A DNA stretch of 64,000 bases, from the NCBI GenBank assembly GCA_910584745.1, contig CAJUDG010000013.1, forward strand, positions 58,396 to 122,395, read 5' to 3'. Made by a program: the position numbers and the translations under genes. The stretch is from an uncultured Eubacteriales bacterium (GTDB lineage: Bacteria > Bacillota > Clostridia > Oscillospirales > Acutalibacteraceae). The first letter of the stretch is position 1. Each line of letters starts with the position of its first letter. The notes beneath the pieces are model-generated. The model was given only the letters and a program-made list of their open reading frames with translations. It was not told the origin of the DNA and made no database searches. This document shows positions 50,273 through 59,109 of the stretch, piece by piece.

Positions 50273-52095
50273 GGGAATATCAGGAGAAGTACCTTAAAAA
50301 CCTCAGCCGGGTCTTTGAGCTGAACTCCCTGCCCGCCGTCCTGCCCCCGGCAGAGGAGTATCTCGCCGGGCTGCCCCGGCGGGCGGAGGAACTCAGGGAG
50401 CTCTCGGAGGAGAACACGGCCATGCTGCGCCGGGAGCTTTTTCCCCTTCTGGACAATATAATCACCGCCACCGGGGAGGATATCGCGAACCTTGAGAAGT
50501 TCGCCGCCGCCATGAACCATAGGGGTGCGTACCTTGACCTTGTCCTCTGCCATTACCTTCACAACGCCATAATAACCTATGCCCGCCACTGGCACAAGCG
50601 GGACCTGCTTATCCGGCATCTGTACCACGGGGCCATGACCCTCTTTTACATGCAGGACATAATCCGCCGGGCGGACAGGACCGACTATAACTGGAAGATG
50701 AGCCTTATGTTCGGCGAGGCCGCCTCATATATCAAGGAGTACGACCGGATAGAGGATATGGAGACCCGGGGCTATATCCACCGGGCCATGGGCAACCTTG
50801 CCCTGGCCTACTCTGGCCTTGACGAGGCCGACGGCCGTCGCAAGCAGGCGGCCATACGGCGCTCGCTGCAAATACTTGAGGACCCCGTATACCACGAGAA
50901 ATCCCCGGACCTGCCCTGGGACCTGTACCTTATGAAGACCCACCAGGAGCGCACCACCGCCCTGGGTCTTCTGCGCACGGGCTTTGTGGACCCCCAGATA
51001 CAGCGTGAGGTGATGGAGTCCGCGGAGTACGTTGTGGACGGGCTCCGGCGCGGGCAGAACGGCAGCATCCCCATACGCTGGCAGTACGCCTATGAGGCCG
51101 CCCAGTACCACTGCGGTGTGCGCCCCCTCTCCCACTTTCTCAGCTGGCTTGAGAACGTCTATATGGAGCGGGACGAGGAGGACTACTCCCCGGACAGCCT
51201 GTACCGCAACATGTTCGTCCCCGCCCTCTACGCATCATACCTGGAGCATGACCCGGATATGGTGTACAGCAAAAAGTACGTTCTCAGCTTCATGTACCGC
51301 AGGCTTGAGAACTATGTGCGCAAGATGCAGGACCATCAGCTCAGCGAGGCCACCCTGAATAACCTCCTTGCCTGCCTGCAGAGCTTTGTGGAGTACCCCG
51401 ACGGCATACTTGAAAAGGACTTCATAATGACCCTGGTGGTCTGCCGCAGCCCTGACAGCTTTGCCTCCTCATATATTGCCTCCCAGATAGCCCAGATGAT
51501 GGTCCAAAAGGCCCTCGAAGACTGTCCCGAGGCTCTTCTGGGGGCCTTGGGGCATGACAGCCCGGAGGCCCTGCGCTCCCATAGGACAGAGCTTGAGCTG
51601 TTCGTCCACGAAGCCTGCCTGCTGCATAACGTGGGCTTTCTGGCCTTCAGCAACCTTGCCCGCCGTATCGGCCGCAGCCGCCTTGAGGAGGAGGAGAACC
51701 TTATCCGCTGCCACGTCTACGCCGGGGCAAAGCTCCTTGCCCAGAGCCCCTCTACCCGGCCCTATGTAAACGCCGCCCTGGGGCACCACAGCTATTTCGA
51801 CGGCAGCGGCGGCTATCCCAGGGAGTACCGGCGGGAGGAGGACCCCAACGTGATGCTCACCGACCTTGTAAGCGCCGCCATCCATTTTGTGCGGCTCATA
51901 GAGGGCCGGGCCGAGGACTCCGGCGGACCCATGCCCCTTGACGCGGCCCTTGAGGCGCTGCTCTCAGAGGCCGGAAGCCGTCTTGACCCCCAGTGGTGCC
52001 GCATTATAAATAGCCTTGAACCGAAGCTTTGCGCCTATCTGCCCACGGCCCAGGCCGAGGCCTATGACGTGGCCTTCCTGCTCCTGCGGGGATAA
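50269..52095 (+). CDS. Degenerate HD-GYP domain protein
   Basis: A 608-residue cytoplasmic protein. The first 430 residues are helical and unrecognised. The C-terminus follows the HD-GYP fold of cyclic-di-GMP phosphodiesterases: LLHNVGF at 451-457 replaces the canonical HDIGK (the metal-binding Asp is Asn454 and Lys is Phe457), His482, HH at 506-507 and DGSGGYP at 511-517 are kept. With an altered HD pair, catalysis is doubtful and a binding or signalling role is plausible. It is translationally coupled to the hybrid kinase, like an output partner. Confidence 0.8.
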   Translation: MREYQEKYLKNLSRVFELNSLPAVLPPAEEYLAGLPRRAEELRELSEENTAMLRRELFPLLDNIITATGEDIANLEKFAAAMNHRGAYLDLVLCHYLHNAIITYARHWHKRDLLIRHLYHGAMTLFYMQDIIRRADRTDYNWKMSLMFGEAASYIKEYDRIEDMETRGYIHRAMGNLALAYSGLDEADGRRKQAAIRRSLQILEDPVYHEKSPDLPWDLYLMKTHQERTTALGLLRTGFVDPQIQREVMESAEYVVDGLRRGQNGSIPIRWQYAYEAAQYHCGVRPLSHFLSWLENVYMERDEEDYSPDSLYRNMFVPALYASYLEHDPDMVYSKKYVLSFMYRRLENYVRKMQDHQLSEATLNNLLACLQSFVEYPDGILEKDFIMTLVVCRSPDSFASSYIASQIAQMMVQKALEDCPEALLGALGHDSPEALRSHRTELELFVHEACLLHNVGFLAFSNLARRIGRSRLEEEENLIRCHVYAGAKLLAQSPSTRPYVNAALGHHSYFDGSGGYPREYRREEDPNVMLTDLVSAAIHFVRLIEGRAEDSGGPMPLDAALEALLSEAGSRLDPQWCRIINSLEPKLCAYLPTAQAEAYDVAFLLLRG

Positions 52096-52121
52096 AAACT
52101 TTGACGAAAGAGAGTGTGCCT

Positions 52122-52892
52122 ATGCCAGCATCCCCCATGGAGCTGCCCTTCCGTATGGGTCAGGTCCTTTTAGAGAACGGCGCGGAGATATCCCGGGTCC
52201 AGGAGACCATGGAGCGGGTGGCCCGGGCCTACGATATCGGCGGCTTTGACGTGTACGTGCTCACAAACTCCATCTTCGCCACCGCCACACAGGACGGGGT
52301 CAGCCACAGCACCACCTTCCGCTATGTCCCCGGCGCAACGGTGCATCTGGGGCGTATAATGGCCGTAAACCAGCTGTCCCGGGAGATAGCCGGGGGCCTG
52401 CACACCCCGGAGGAGGCCCTTTCGCGCCTTGAGGAGATAAAGAACACGCCCTACTCCCCCCTGCCCGCCCGGGTGCTCTGCTGCGCCGCGGGCAGCGCGG
52501 CCTTCAGCTTTCTTTTCGGCGGCGGCTGGGTGGACGCCATAGTAGCTTTCTTCTGCGGCATAGTCCTGGAGCTATACCTGGACTTCGCCTCTAAAAAGGG
52601 CATGTCAAAGTTCCTGACGAACCTCTCCTCCAGCGCCCTTGTGACCCTTTTCGGGGCGGCGTTTTTCCTGATGGGCCTTGGGGACAATATGGACAAGATA
52701 ATCATCGGCTCCATCATCCGCCTTGTGCCCGGGGTGGCCCTTACAAACTCCATCCGGGACTTTTTCAGCGGCGACTACCTCTCGGGCGCCATCCGTATGC
52801 TGGACGCATTTTTAGTGGGCGGCTGCATAGCCGTTGGCGTGGGCTTTGTAATAAAGGCCCTCTCCGTTCTGACTGGGGGTGCCCTCCTATGA
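52122..52892 (+). CDS. Threonine/serine exporter ThrE, N-terminal half (DUF1212)
   Basis: A 256-residue membrane protein. The cytoplasmic N-terminal domain contains the conserved LLENGAEISRVQETMERVARAYG-like region, and about five helices follow, ending IKALSVLTGGALL. ThrE-type exporters are often split into this part and a small partner, here the next gene, which overlaps it as ATGA. The start at 52122 has AAAGAGAG in range; an earlier TTG at 52101 is less likely. Export of threonine/serine or a dicarboxylate is the family role. Confidence 0.9.
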   Translation: MPASPMELPFRMGQVLLENGAEISRVQETMERVARAYDIGGFDVYVLTNSIFATATQDGVSHSTTFRYVPGATVHLGRIMAVNQLSREIAGGLHTPEEALSRLEEIKNTPYSPLPARVLCCAAGSAAFSFLFGGGWVDAIVAFFCGIVLELYLDFASKKGMSKFLTNLSSSALVTLFGAAFFLMGLGDNMDKIIIGSIIRLVPGVALTNSIRDFFSGDYLSGAIRMLDAFLVGGCIAVGVGFVIKALSVLTGGALL

Positions 52893-53350
52893 CCGGGCTT
52901 TCGGCTATAGGGAACGGCGCCCTGCAGGTCCTGGTGGCGTTCATATCAACCATCGCTTTCGCGGTAATCTTCCACGCTCCCAAGAAGGAGCTGCTTTATA
53001 CCGGGCTCACCGGCGGCGCCGGCTGGCTTGTATACATCCTGGCCCAGGCCCTGGGCAGCGGGACCGTGGCCGCATCCTTCCTTGCGACCCTGGCGCTGGC
53101 GTGGCTCTCCCGGGTGTTCTCCTTTTCAAGGCGGGCTCCGGTGACGGTCTTTCTCATCTGTGGCATCTTCCCCCTGGTGCCCGGGGCGGGGATATACTAT
53201 ACCGGCTATAACTTCTTCATGGGCAACGACGCTCTGGCACTGGAAAAGGGCCTTGAGACCATCAAGATAGCGGTGGCCATCGCCCTCGGCACCGGCATAG
53301 TCCAGTCCCTGCCGCCGTTCCTGTTCCACCGCCCCGCGAAAAAGAGGTGA
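52889..53350 (+). CDS. Threonine/serine exporter ThrE, C-terminal half (DUF3815)
   Basis: A 153-residue membrane protein with five predicted helices and the ICGIFPLVPGAGIYYTGYNFFMGN motif of ThrE_2 domains. It pairs with the preceding gene to form a split exporter. Confidence 0.9.
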   Translation: MTGLSAIGNGALQVLVAFISTIAFAVIFHAPKKELLYTGLTGGAGWLVYILAQALGSGTVAASFLATLALAWLSRVFSFSRRAPVTVFLICGIFPLVPGAGIYYTGYNFFMGNDALALEKGLETIKIAVAIALGTGIVQSLPPFLFHRPAKKR

Positions 53351-53355
53351 ACCCC

Positions 53356-54324
53356 ATGCCCCGAAGGATAATAGAGATAGCGGAAAACGACGCGGGCCAG
53401 CGCCTGGACCGGTTCCTCCTAAAGGCCTACCCCAACCTGCCCCAGGCGGTGCTCTATAAGTGCATACGCACAAAGGACGTGCGGCTAAACGGCTCCCGGT
53501 GCAGGCCCGACTCCCGGCTCTCCCCGGGGGACAAGCTGACGGTCTTCTGGCAGGAGGAATACTTCCAGGTGGAGCCCAGGGACTACGACTTTCTAAAGGC
53601 CCCCAAAAAGCTCTCCATAATATACGAAGACGAGAACATCATGCTCCTGGACAAGCAGCCCGGGCTTATAGTCCACCCCGACGAGAACTACCACTTCGAC
53701 TCCCTTATCGCCCGGGTCCAGCACTACCTCTTTGACAAGGGGGAGTATAAGCCCCAGGAGGAGAACAGCTTTGCCCCGGCCTTAGTCAACCGCATAGACC
53801 GCAACACCGGCGGCATAGTCATGGCGGCAAAGAACGCCGAGAGCCTGCGCATACTAAACCAAAAGGTCAAGGACCGGGAGCTTATAAAGCTCTACCTCTG
53901 TCTGGTCTGCGGCAGGCTCCGCGAGAAGTCCGCGCTTCTTACCGGCTACCTTGTAAAGAACGAGTCCCAAAATCGTGTCTATATAGACGAAAAGCCCTCC
54001 CCCGGGGCCAAGACCATCCGCACCCAGTACCGGGTGCTGGAGGAGCGGGGGGACCTGTCCCTTCTGGAGGTGGACCTGCTGACGGGCCGCACCCACCAGA
54101 TACGCGCCCATATGGCCTCCATCGGCCACCCTCTGGCCGGGGACGGCAAGTATGGCAGGAACAGCGTGAATAAGGCCCTGGGCCTTAAATGGCAGGCCCT
54201 CTATTCCTATAAGCTGGGCTTTCGCTTCACCACCCCCGCCGGGATCCTGGAGTACCTTAACGGCCGGGATTTCACCGTGCCGAAGGTCTGGTTTTTAGAG
54301 GACTTCTATAAGAAGGAGAGATAG
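53356..54324 (+). CDS. RluA-family 23S rRNA pseudouridine synthase
   Basis: A 322-residue enzyme with an N-terminal S4 RNA-binding domain (QRLDRFLLKAYPNLPQAVLYKCIRTKDVRLNG) and the pseudouridine synthase fold. The catalytic Asp lies in LVNRIDRNTGGIV, a slight variant of HRLDxxTSG, and LLTGRTHQIRAHM is the later signature. The start at 53356 follows AGAGGTGA; a GTG at 53347 overlaps the exporter stop. The target is probably large-subunit rRNA; the exact position is unknown. Confidence 0.93.
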   Translation: MPRRIIEIAENDAGQRLDRFLLKAYPNLPQAVLYKCIRTKDVRLNGSRCRPDSRLSPGDKLTVFWQEEYFQVEPRDYDFLKAPKKLSIIYEDENIMLLDKQPGLIVHPDENYHFDSLIARVQHYLFDKGEYKPQEENSFAPALVNRIDRNTGGIVMAAKNAESLRILNQKVKDRELIKLYLCLVCGRLREKSALLTGYLVKNESQNRVYIDEKPSPGAKTIRTQYRVLEERGDLSLLEVDLLTGRTHQIRAHMASIGHPLAGDGKYGRNSVNKALGLKWQALYSYKLGFRFTTPAGILEYLNGRDFTVPKVWFLEDFYKKER

Positions 54325-54326
54325 AA

Positions 54327-54770
54327 ATGCTGAGATTTGAACTGTCCGTCACCCTGCCCCCCGCCGCCCGGGCCCTCAGGCAGGAGGTCTTTATGAAGGA
54401 GCAGGGCTTCTCCTACGAGTTCGACGAGACCGACAATAGGGCCCTTCACCTGGTGCTCTTTGACGATGGCGAGGCCATCGCCTGCTGCCGGATGTTCCCG
54501 GACTCCCCGGACTCCTGGCATATAGGGCGGGTGGCTGTGAAAAAAGACCGCCGGGGCCAGCACTTAGGCGAGGCCATCATGGTCGAGGCCGAGGCGGCCC
54601 TCTCCCTTAAGGGCGCTAAAAAGGCCGTGCTCTCGGCCCAGGTACAGGCGGCGGGCTTCTATAAAAGGCTGGGCTACACCCAGGTGGGGGAGGAGTACCT
54701 TGACGAGCACTGCCCCCACGTGAACATGGAAAAACCGCTGGACAGCGCTCCGGCGGACCCAAAGGAATGA
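54327..54770 (+). CDS. GNAT-family N-acetyltransferase, ElaA-like
   Basis: A 147-residue acetyltransferase; the acetyl-CoA loop is RRGQHLGEAIM and the C-terminal AAGFYKRLGYTQVGEEYLDEHCPHVNM matches YjcF/ElaA-type GNAT proteins. It begins 2 nt after the pseudouridine synthase stop and overlaps the glycosyltransferase fusion as ATGA. The substrate is unknown. Confidence 0.88.
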   Translation: MLRFELSVTLPPAARALRQEVFMKEQGFSYEFDETDNRALHLVLFDDGEAIACCRMFPDSPDSWHIGRVAVKKDRRGQHLGEAIMVEAEAALSLKGAKKAVLSAQVQAAGFYKRLGYTQVGEEYLDEHCPHVNMEKPLDSAPADPKE

Positions 54771-57022
54771 GCAAAATGCGAGTTGTACACCTTATCGGCG
54801 GCGGCGACACCGGCGGCGCCAAGACCCATGTGCTCCACCTTCTGAGAGAGCTGAACCGCTCTATCGACGCCCAGCTGTTCTGCTTCATGCGCGGCGAGTT
54901 CTCCGACGACGCCCAGAAGATGGGCATACCCATCCACGTCATAGAGAGCGGCAACCCCCTTATCGGCCTTCGGGAGCTGCGCAGGCTCCTCTCCGGCCAG
55001 CAGGTGGACATCATCCACTGCCACGGGGCCCGGGGCAACCTTATGGGCAACCTTCTAAAGCACTTCATAAAGGCCCCTGTTGTCACCACCGTCCACAGCG
55101 ACTACCGGCTGGACTACCTGGGGCGGCCCGTTGCCCGGCTCAGCTACGGCACCACGAACCTTGTGGCCCTGCGCCGCATGAACTACTATATCGGCGTGTC
55201 CGACAATATCACCGACCTGTTGATACAGCGGAATTTTCATGTGGACCGCATCGAGAACATCCACAACGGCATCGACTTCACCACGCCCATAGAGTGCGTG
55301 CCCCGGGAGGAGTTCCTTGGCTCCATCGGCATGGATATACAGCCGGACGATGTGGTGGCGGGCATAGTGGCAAGGCTCTCTCCCGTCAAGGACGTGCCCA
55401 CGCTTCTCAGGGCCATGAAGCTGGCCTGCCGGAAGGAGCCCCGGCTGAAGCTGGCCATAGCCGGGGACGGAGACGACAGGGAAAAGCTCATGGCGCTTAC
55501 CCGGGAGCTGGGGCTTCAGGACCGGGTCTGCTTCGCCGGGTGGGTGAAGGACGTGAACTCCTTCTTCAACGCCATCGACATCGCCCTGCTGACCTCGCTC
55601 TCAGAGGGCTTCCCCTACTCCCTTACAGAGGGGGCGCGGATGCACAAGGCCACTATCTCCACCAACGTGGGCGGCATACCCGCCCTCATAAAGGACGGCG
55701 AGACCGGCATACTCTTCACCCCCAGGGACGTGGAGGCCCTGGCCGGGCACCTGGCGGCCCTGGCCAGGGACCCTGAGCGCCGGCGAGAGCTTGGGGACCG
55801 GCTCTATGAGAAGGCCCGTGCTGAATATTCCATAGAGAGTATGGTCCGGCGGCAGCTTGACATCTATAACAGCATCCTCTCCCGGGAGGCCCGCAAGAAA
55901 CAGATACAGAGCCGCAAGACCCGCAAAGAGCGCCGGGACGGCGTGGTGGTCTGCGGGGCCTACGGCCACGGCAACGCCGGGGACGACGCCATTCTCAAGT
56001 CCATCCTCCACTCCGTCAGGGAGCTGGACGAGTACGTGCCCATAACGGTGCTAGCAAAGAACACCCTGAGCATAAAAGAGCGCTACCGGGTCAACGCCGT
56101 GTACACCTTCAATATTCCCCAGATACTCTGGCACATGCGAAAGGCCCGGCTCTATATCAACGGCGGCGGCACCCTTATCCAGAACGCCACCAGCCACAGA
56201 AGCCTCTGGTACTACCTCTTCACCCTCTGGGCGGCAAAGCGCTGCGGCTGCAAGGTGGCCATGTACGGCTGCGGCATAGGCCCGGTGCGCGGCGGGCGCA
56301 ATATAAAGCTCGCAAGCTGGGTGCTCAACAGCTCCGTCGACTCCATCACCCTGCGGGAGCCCGACTCCGTGGAGGAGCTCCTGCGCTACGGTGTCGGCAG
56401 GCCGAAGGTACGCCTTGGCAGCGACCCGGCCCTGGTGCTGAAGCCTGCGCCCATCTCCCAGGCGGACAAGGTCCTTCTGGACCACGGTCTTAAGCCGGAG
56501 GGCAGATATATCTGCTTCCTGCTGCGCACCTGGTGGGGCTTTTACGAGAAGGCCCCGGTGCTGGCGGCGGCGGCCGAATACGCTCGGGAGAAGCTTCAGC
56601 TTACCCCCGTGTTTCTGTCCATCAACTCCCTCCAGGACGGCGCGGCGGCAAAGGCCGTGATGGACAGGATGGACCCCCCCGGCATACTTCTCGATGGCAT
56701 CCAGAGCCCGGAGCTTCTGATATCCCTTCTGGGCCGCATGAGCGTGGTGGTCTCCATGCGCCTGCACGGCCTGATATTCTCCTCCCTCTCCGGCGCGCCC
56801 CTGGTCGGCGTCAGCTACGACCCCAAGATAGGCTCCTTCATCCGCTATCTTGACTACGGCCAGTGGACGGATCTCAGCGCCGTCACCGAGAGCTGGCTCA
56901 CCGCCGCCATCGAGGACGCCTATAGCCAGCTTCCCCGCCGGCAGGAGCTTATGGACAAGACGAACCGGCTCATAGCCGTTGAGAAAGTGAACATCCAGGC
57001 CGTAAAAGAACTTTTATTATAA
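54767..57022 (+). CDS. csaB: Fusion of GT4 glycosyltransferase and CsaB polysaccharide pyruvyl transferase
   Basis: A 751-residue two-enzyme protein. Residues 1-375 are a GT-B family 4 glycosyltransferase (VHLIGGGDTGGAKTHVLHLL, the donor-binding ARLSPVKDVPTLL and the EGFPYSLTE acid motif). After a basic linker, residues about 388-751 are CsaB, which adds ketal pyruvate to a wall polymer (VCGAYGHGNAGDDAIL, INGGGTLIQ, VSMRLHGLIFSSLSGAPLVGVSYD). Pyruvylated secondary polymer is the ligand for SLH domains, and two SLH proteins are encoded at 35-38.7 kb. It may therefore build and modify the anchor in one chain. Confidence 0.92.
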   Translation: MSKMRVVHLIGGGDTGGAKTHVLHLLRELNRSIDAQLFCFMRGEFSDDAQKMGIPIHVIESGNPLIGLRELRRLLSGQQVDIIHCHGARGNLMGNLLKHFIKAPVVTTVHSDYRLDYLGRPVARLSYGTTNLVALRRMNYYIGVSDNITDLLIQRNFHVDRIENIHNGIDFTTPIECVPREEFLGSIGMDIQPDDVVAGIVARLSPVKDVPTLLRAMKLACRKEPRLKLAIAGDGDDREKLMALTRELGLQDRVCFAGWVKDVNSFFNAIDIALLTSLSEGFPYSLTEGARMHKATISTNVGGIPALIKDGETGILFTPRDVEALAGHLAALARDPERRRELGDRLYEKARAEYSIESMVRRQLDIYNSILSREARKKQIQSRKTRKERRDGVVVCGAYGHGNAGDDAILKSILHSVRELDEYVPITVLAKNTLSIKERYRVNAVYTFNIPQILWHMRKARLYINGGGTLIQNATSHRSLWYYLFTLWAAKRCGCKVAMYGCGIGPVRGGRNIKLASWVLNSSVDSITLREPDSVEELLRYGVGRPKVRLGSDPALVLKPAPISQADKVLLDHGLKPEGRYICFLLRTWWGFYEKAPVLAAAAEYAREKLQLTPVFLSINSLQDGAAAKAVMDRMDPPGILLDGIQSPELLISLLGRMSVVVSMRLHGLIFSSLSGAPLVGVSYDPKIGSFIRYLDYGQWTDLSAVTESWLTAAIEDAYSQLPRRQELMDKTNRLIAVEKVNIQAVKELLL

Positions 57023-57046
57023 CCCCTGAAAGGAGCAAGATAAACA

Positions 57047-57985
57047 ATGCAGACCCCAATCTCAGCCATTAAGCAAAACATCGCGAAGGTCCTTGTGGGC
57101 CAGGAGGAGGTCACCGACCTGCTGCTGACGGCCCTTATCTCCGGCGGCCACGTGCTGGTGGAGGACGTGCCCGGCATGGGCAAGACGGTCATGGCAAGGG
57201 CTTTGTCCCGGTCCATCAGCGCGAAGTTCGGCCGGGTCCAGTTCACCCCGGACCTGCTGCCCTCTGACGTGACGGGTCTTAACTTCTTCGACCAGCAGCA
57301 GTCGGAGTTCGTCTTCCAGCCGGGCCCGGTGTTCTGCAATATCCTTCTGGCCGACGAGATAAACCGCGCCACCCCCCGCACCCAGTCCAGTCTTTTAGAG
57401 TGCATGGCCGAGGGCACCGTCACCGTCGACGGCGTCACCCGGGAGCTGTCGCCCCCCTTCTTTGTCATCGCCACCCAGAACCCCGTGGAGACCCTTGGCA
57501 CCTACCCCCTGCCCGAGGCCCAGCTGGACCGCTTCCTGATGCGCATATCCATGGCCCCGCCCACCCCAGAGCAGGAGGTGGCCATTCTGGAGCGCTTCCG
57601 CTCTGCCGAGCCCCTTACGGAGCTCGAACCCGTCTGCACCCAGGAGGACATACTCTCCCTTCAAAAGCAGTCCCGGGAGATATACGTCCACAAGGTAATG
57701 ATGGGCTACATAGCCTCCCTCAGCCAGGCCTCCCGCAGCATGAAGGGGGTAGAGCTTGGCATAAGCCCCCGCGGCACCCTGGCCCTCCTTCGTGCCTCCC
57801 AGTCCTACGCTCTCATACAGGGCCGGGACTTCGTCGCCCCCGAGGACGTAAAGGCCGTGGCCGGGCCGGTCATCGCCCACAGGCTCTCTGTCAGCGGCGT
57901 CACCGGCACTGCCGGACAGAAGAAAGCGGCGGAGGACCTCTTAAGCTCCGTCACCGTCCCCACTGAGGACTGGGGGCAGAGATAG
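57047..57985 (+). CDS. MoxR-family AAA+ ATPase
   Basis: A 312-residue AAA+ chaperone. Walker A is VEDVPGMGKTVMARAL, Walker B ILLADEINRA, sensor 1 VIATQNPVE, and arginine-rich sensor 2 follows. MoxR proteins work with DUF58 and von Willebrand-type partners to mature other proteins; the DUF58 gene lies 2 nt downstream. Confidence 0.95.
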   Translation: MQTPISAIKQNIAKVLVGQEEVTDLLLTALISGGHVLVEDVPGMGKTVMARALSRSISAKFGRVQFTPDLLPSDVTGLNFFDQQQSEFVFQPGPVFCNILLADEINRATPRTQSSLLECMAEGTVTVDGVTRELSPPFFVIATQNPVETLGTYPLPEAQLDRFLMRISMAPPTPEQEVAILERFRSAEPLTELEPVCTQEDILSLQKQSREIYVHKVMMGYIASLSQASRSMKGVELGISPRGTLALLRASQSYALIQGRDFVAPEDVKAVAGPVIAHRLSVSGVTGTAGQKKAAEDLLSSVTVPTEDWGQR

Positions 57986-57987
57986 CC

Positions 57988-59091
57988 ATGCTTATACCCC
58001 TCCTCATATCGGCGGCGGTGCTTCTGCTGCTGTTCCTCATACTTCGGTGGCTCTATGACCGCTTCTGGCAGAAGGGGCTCAGCTGCCGGATAACCTTCAC
58101 TCAGGAGTATGCCGTGGAGGACGAGACCTCCGCCCTCTCTGAGGTGATCGTCAACCGCAAGCTTCTGCCCCTGCCCGTGCTGGAGATAAGCTTTCACATG
58201 GACAAGCGCCTACATTTCTCCAGCGAAGAGAACTCCTCATTAAGCGACCAGACCTACCGCCGGGACGTGTTCACCGCCAGTATGCGCCAGAAGATAACCC
58301 GCACGCTGCCCTTTAAATGCGCCGGGCGGGGGTATTTCCGCATAAACGAGGCGGGCCTCACCGCCCGGGACCTGTTTCTCACAAAGAAATACATCTCCCA
58401 TATGCCCCAGAACACGGAGTTCTATGTGCTGCCCCGGACGGTGCCCACCCACCAGATACAGATACCCTACGCCCGGATAATGGGCGAGGTCCTGAGCCGC
58501 AGGCGGGTCTGCGACGACCCCTTCGAGTTCGGGGGCCTTCGTGAATACTCCCGGGGCGACCCCATGAAGTACATCAACTGGAAGGCCACCGCCCGGGCCG
58601 GAAAGCTCCTTATCAACATCCACGAGTCAACCCTGTCCCAGCGGGTGATACTGGCCGTGGACATGGAACAGGGCAGCGACTTTCTGAACGAGTACGCCGT
58701 ACGCATCTGCTGCTCCCTCTGTGAGCGCCTGCTGGCGGAGGGCATCGAGCTTGACCTCTACAGCAACGGCACGGACATTCAGACCGGGGAGCGCTGGCGC
58801 ATGGAGGGCGTCTCCGGCTCGGGGAGCCTCCTGGCCGTAAAGAAAAAGCTCGCATGCCTGCAGTCCGGGGGCGGCCTGCCCCCCGTCTGCTCCTGCCTGC
58901 CCGCCCCCGGGGACGACCTCTGCGTGCTCATATCCCGCAGCCAGCGGGAGGATATCGGCCTGGACTTCTCAGAGCTCCTGGGCAAAGGCCGCGGCCTTCG
59001 TGTCATCCCCTGCGGCCTTGGCACTACTCAGGAGCAGCGTGAAAAGGTCCGGCTTCACAAAAACATCGACACCATCTGGATGGAATTCTGA
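57988..59091 (+). CDS. DUF58 membrane protein, MoxR partner
   Basis: A 367-residue protein with an N-terminal hydrophobic segment (about residues 2-20) and the diagnostic DUF58 motif REYSRGDPMKYINWKATARAGKLLIN near residue 185. The C-terminal part resembles a degenerate von Willebrand A-like fold (ILAVDMEQGSDF). It follows MoxR directly and precedes a membrane protein, the usual three-gene arrangement. Confidence 0.92.
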   Translation: MLIPLLISAAVLLLLFLILRWLYDRFWQKGLSCRITFTQEYAVEDETSALSEVIVNRKLLPLPVLEISFHMDKRLHFSSEENSSLSDQTYRRDVFTASMRQKITRTLPFKCAGRGYFRINEAGLTARDLFLTKKYISHMPQNTEFYVLPRTVPTHQIQIPYARIMGEVLSRRRVCDDPFEFGGLREYSRGDPMKYINWKATARAGKLLINIHESTLSQRVILAVDMEQGSDFLNEYAVRICCSLCERLLAEGIELDLYSNGTDIQTGERWRMEGVSGSGSLLAVKKKLACLQSGGGLPPVCSCLPAPGDDLCVLISRSQREDIGLDFSELLGKGRGLRVIPCGLGTTQEQREKVRLHKNIDTIWMEF

Positions 59092-59109
59092 CCGGGGAGG
59101 CAGAGCATC

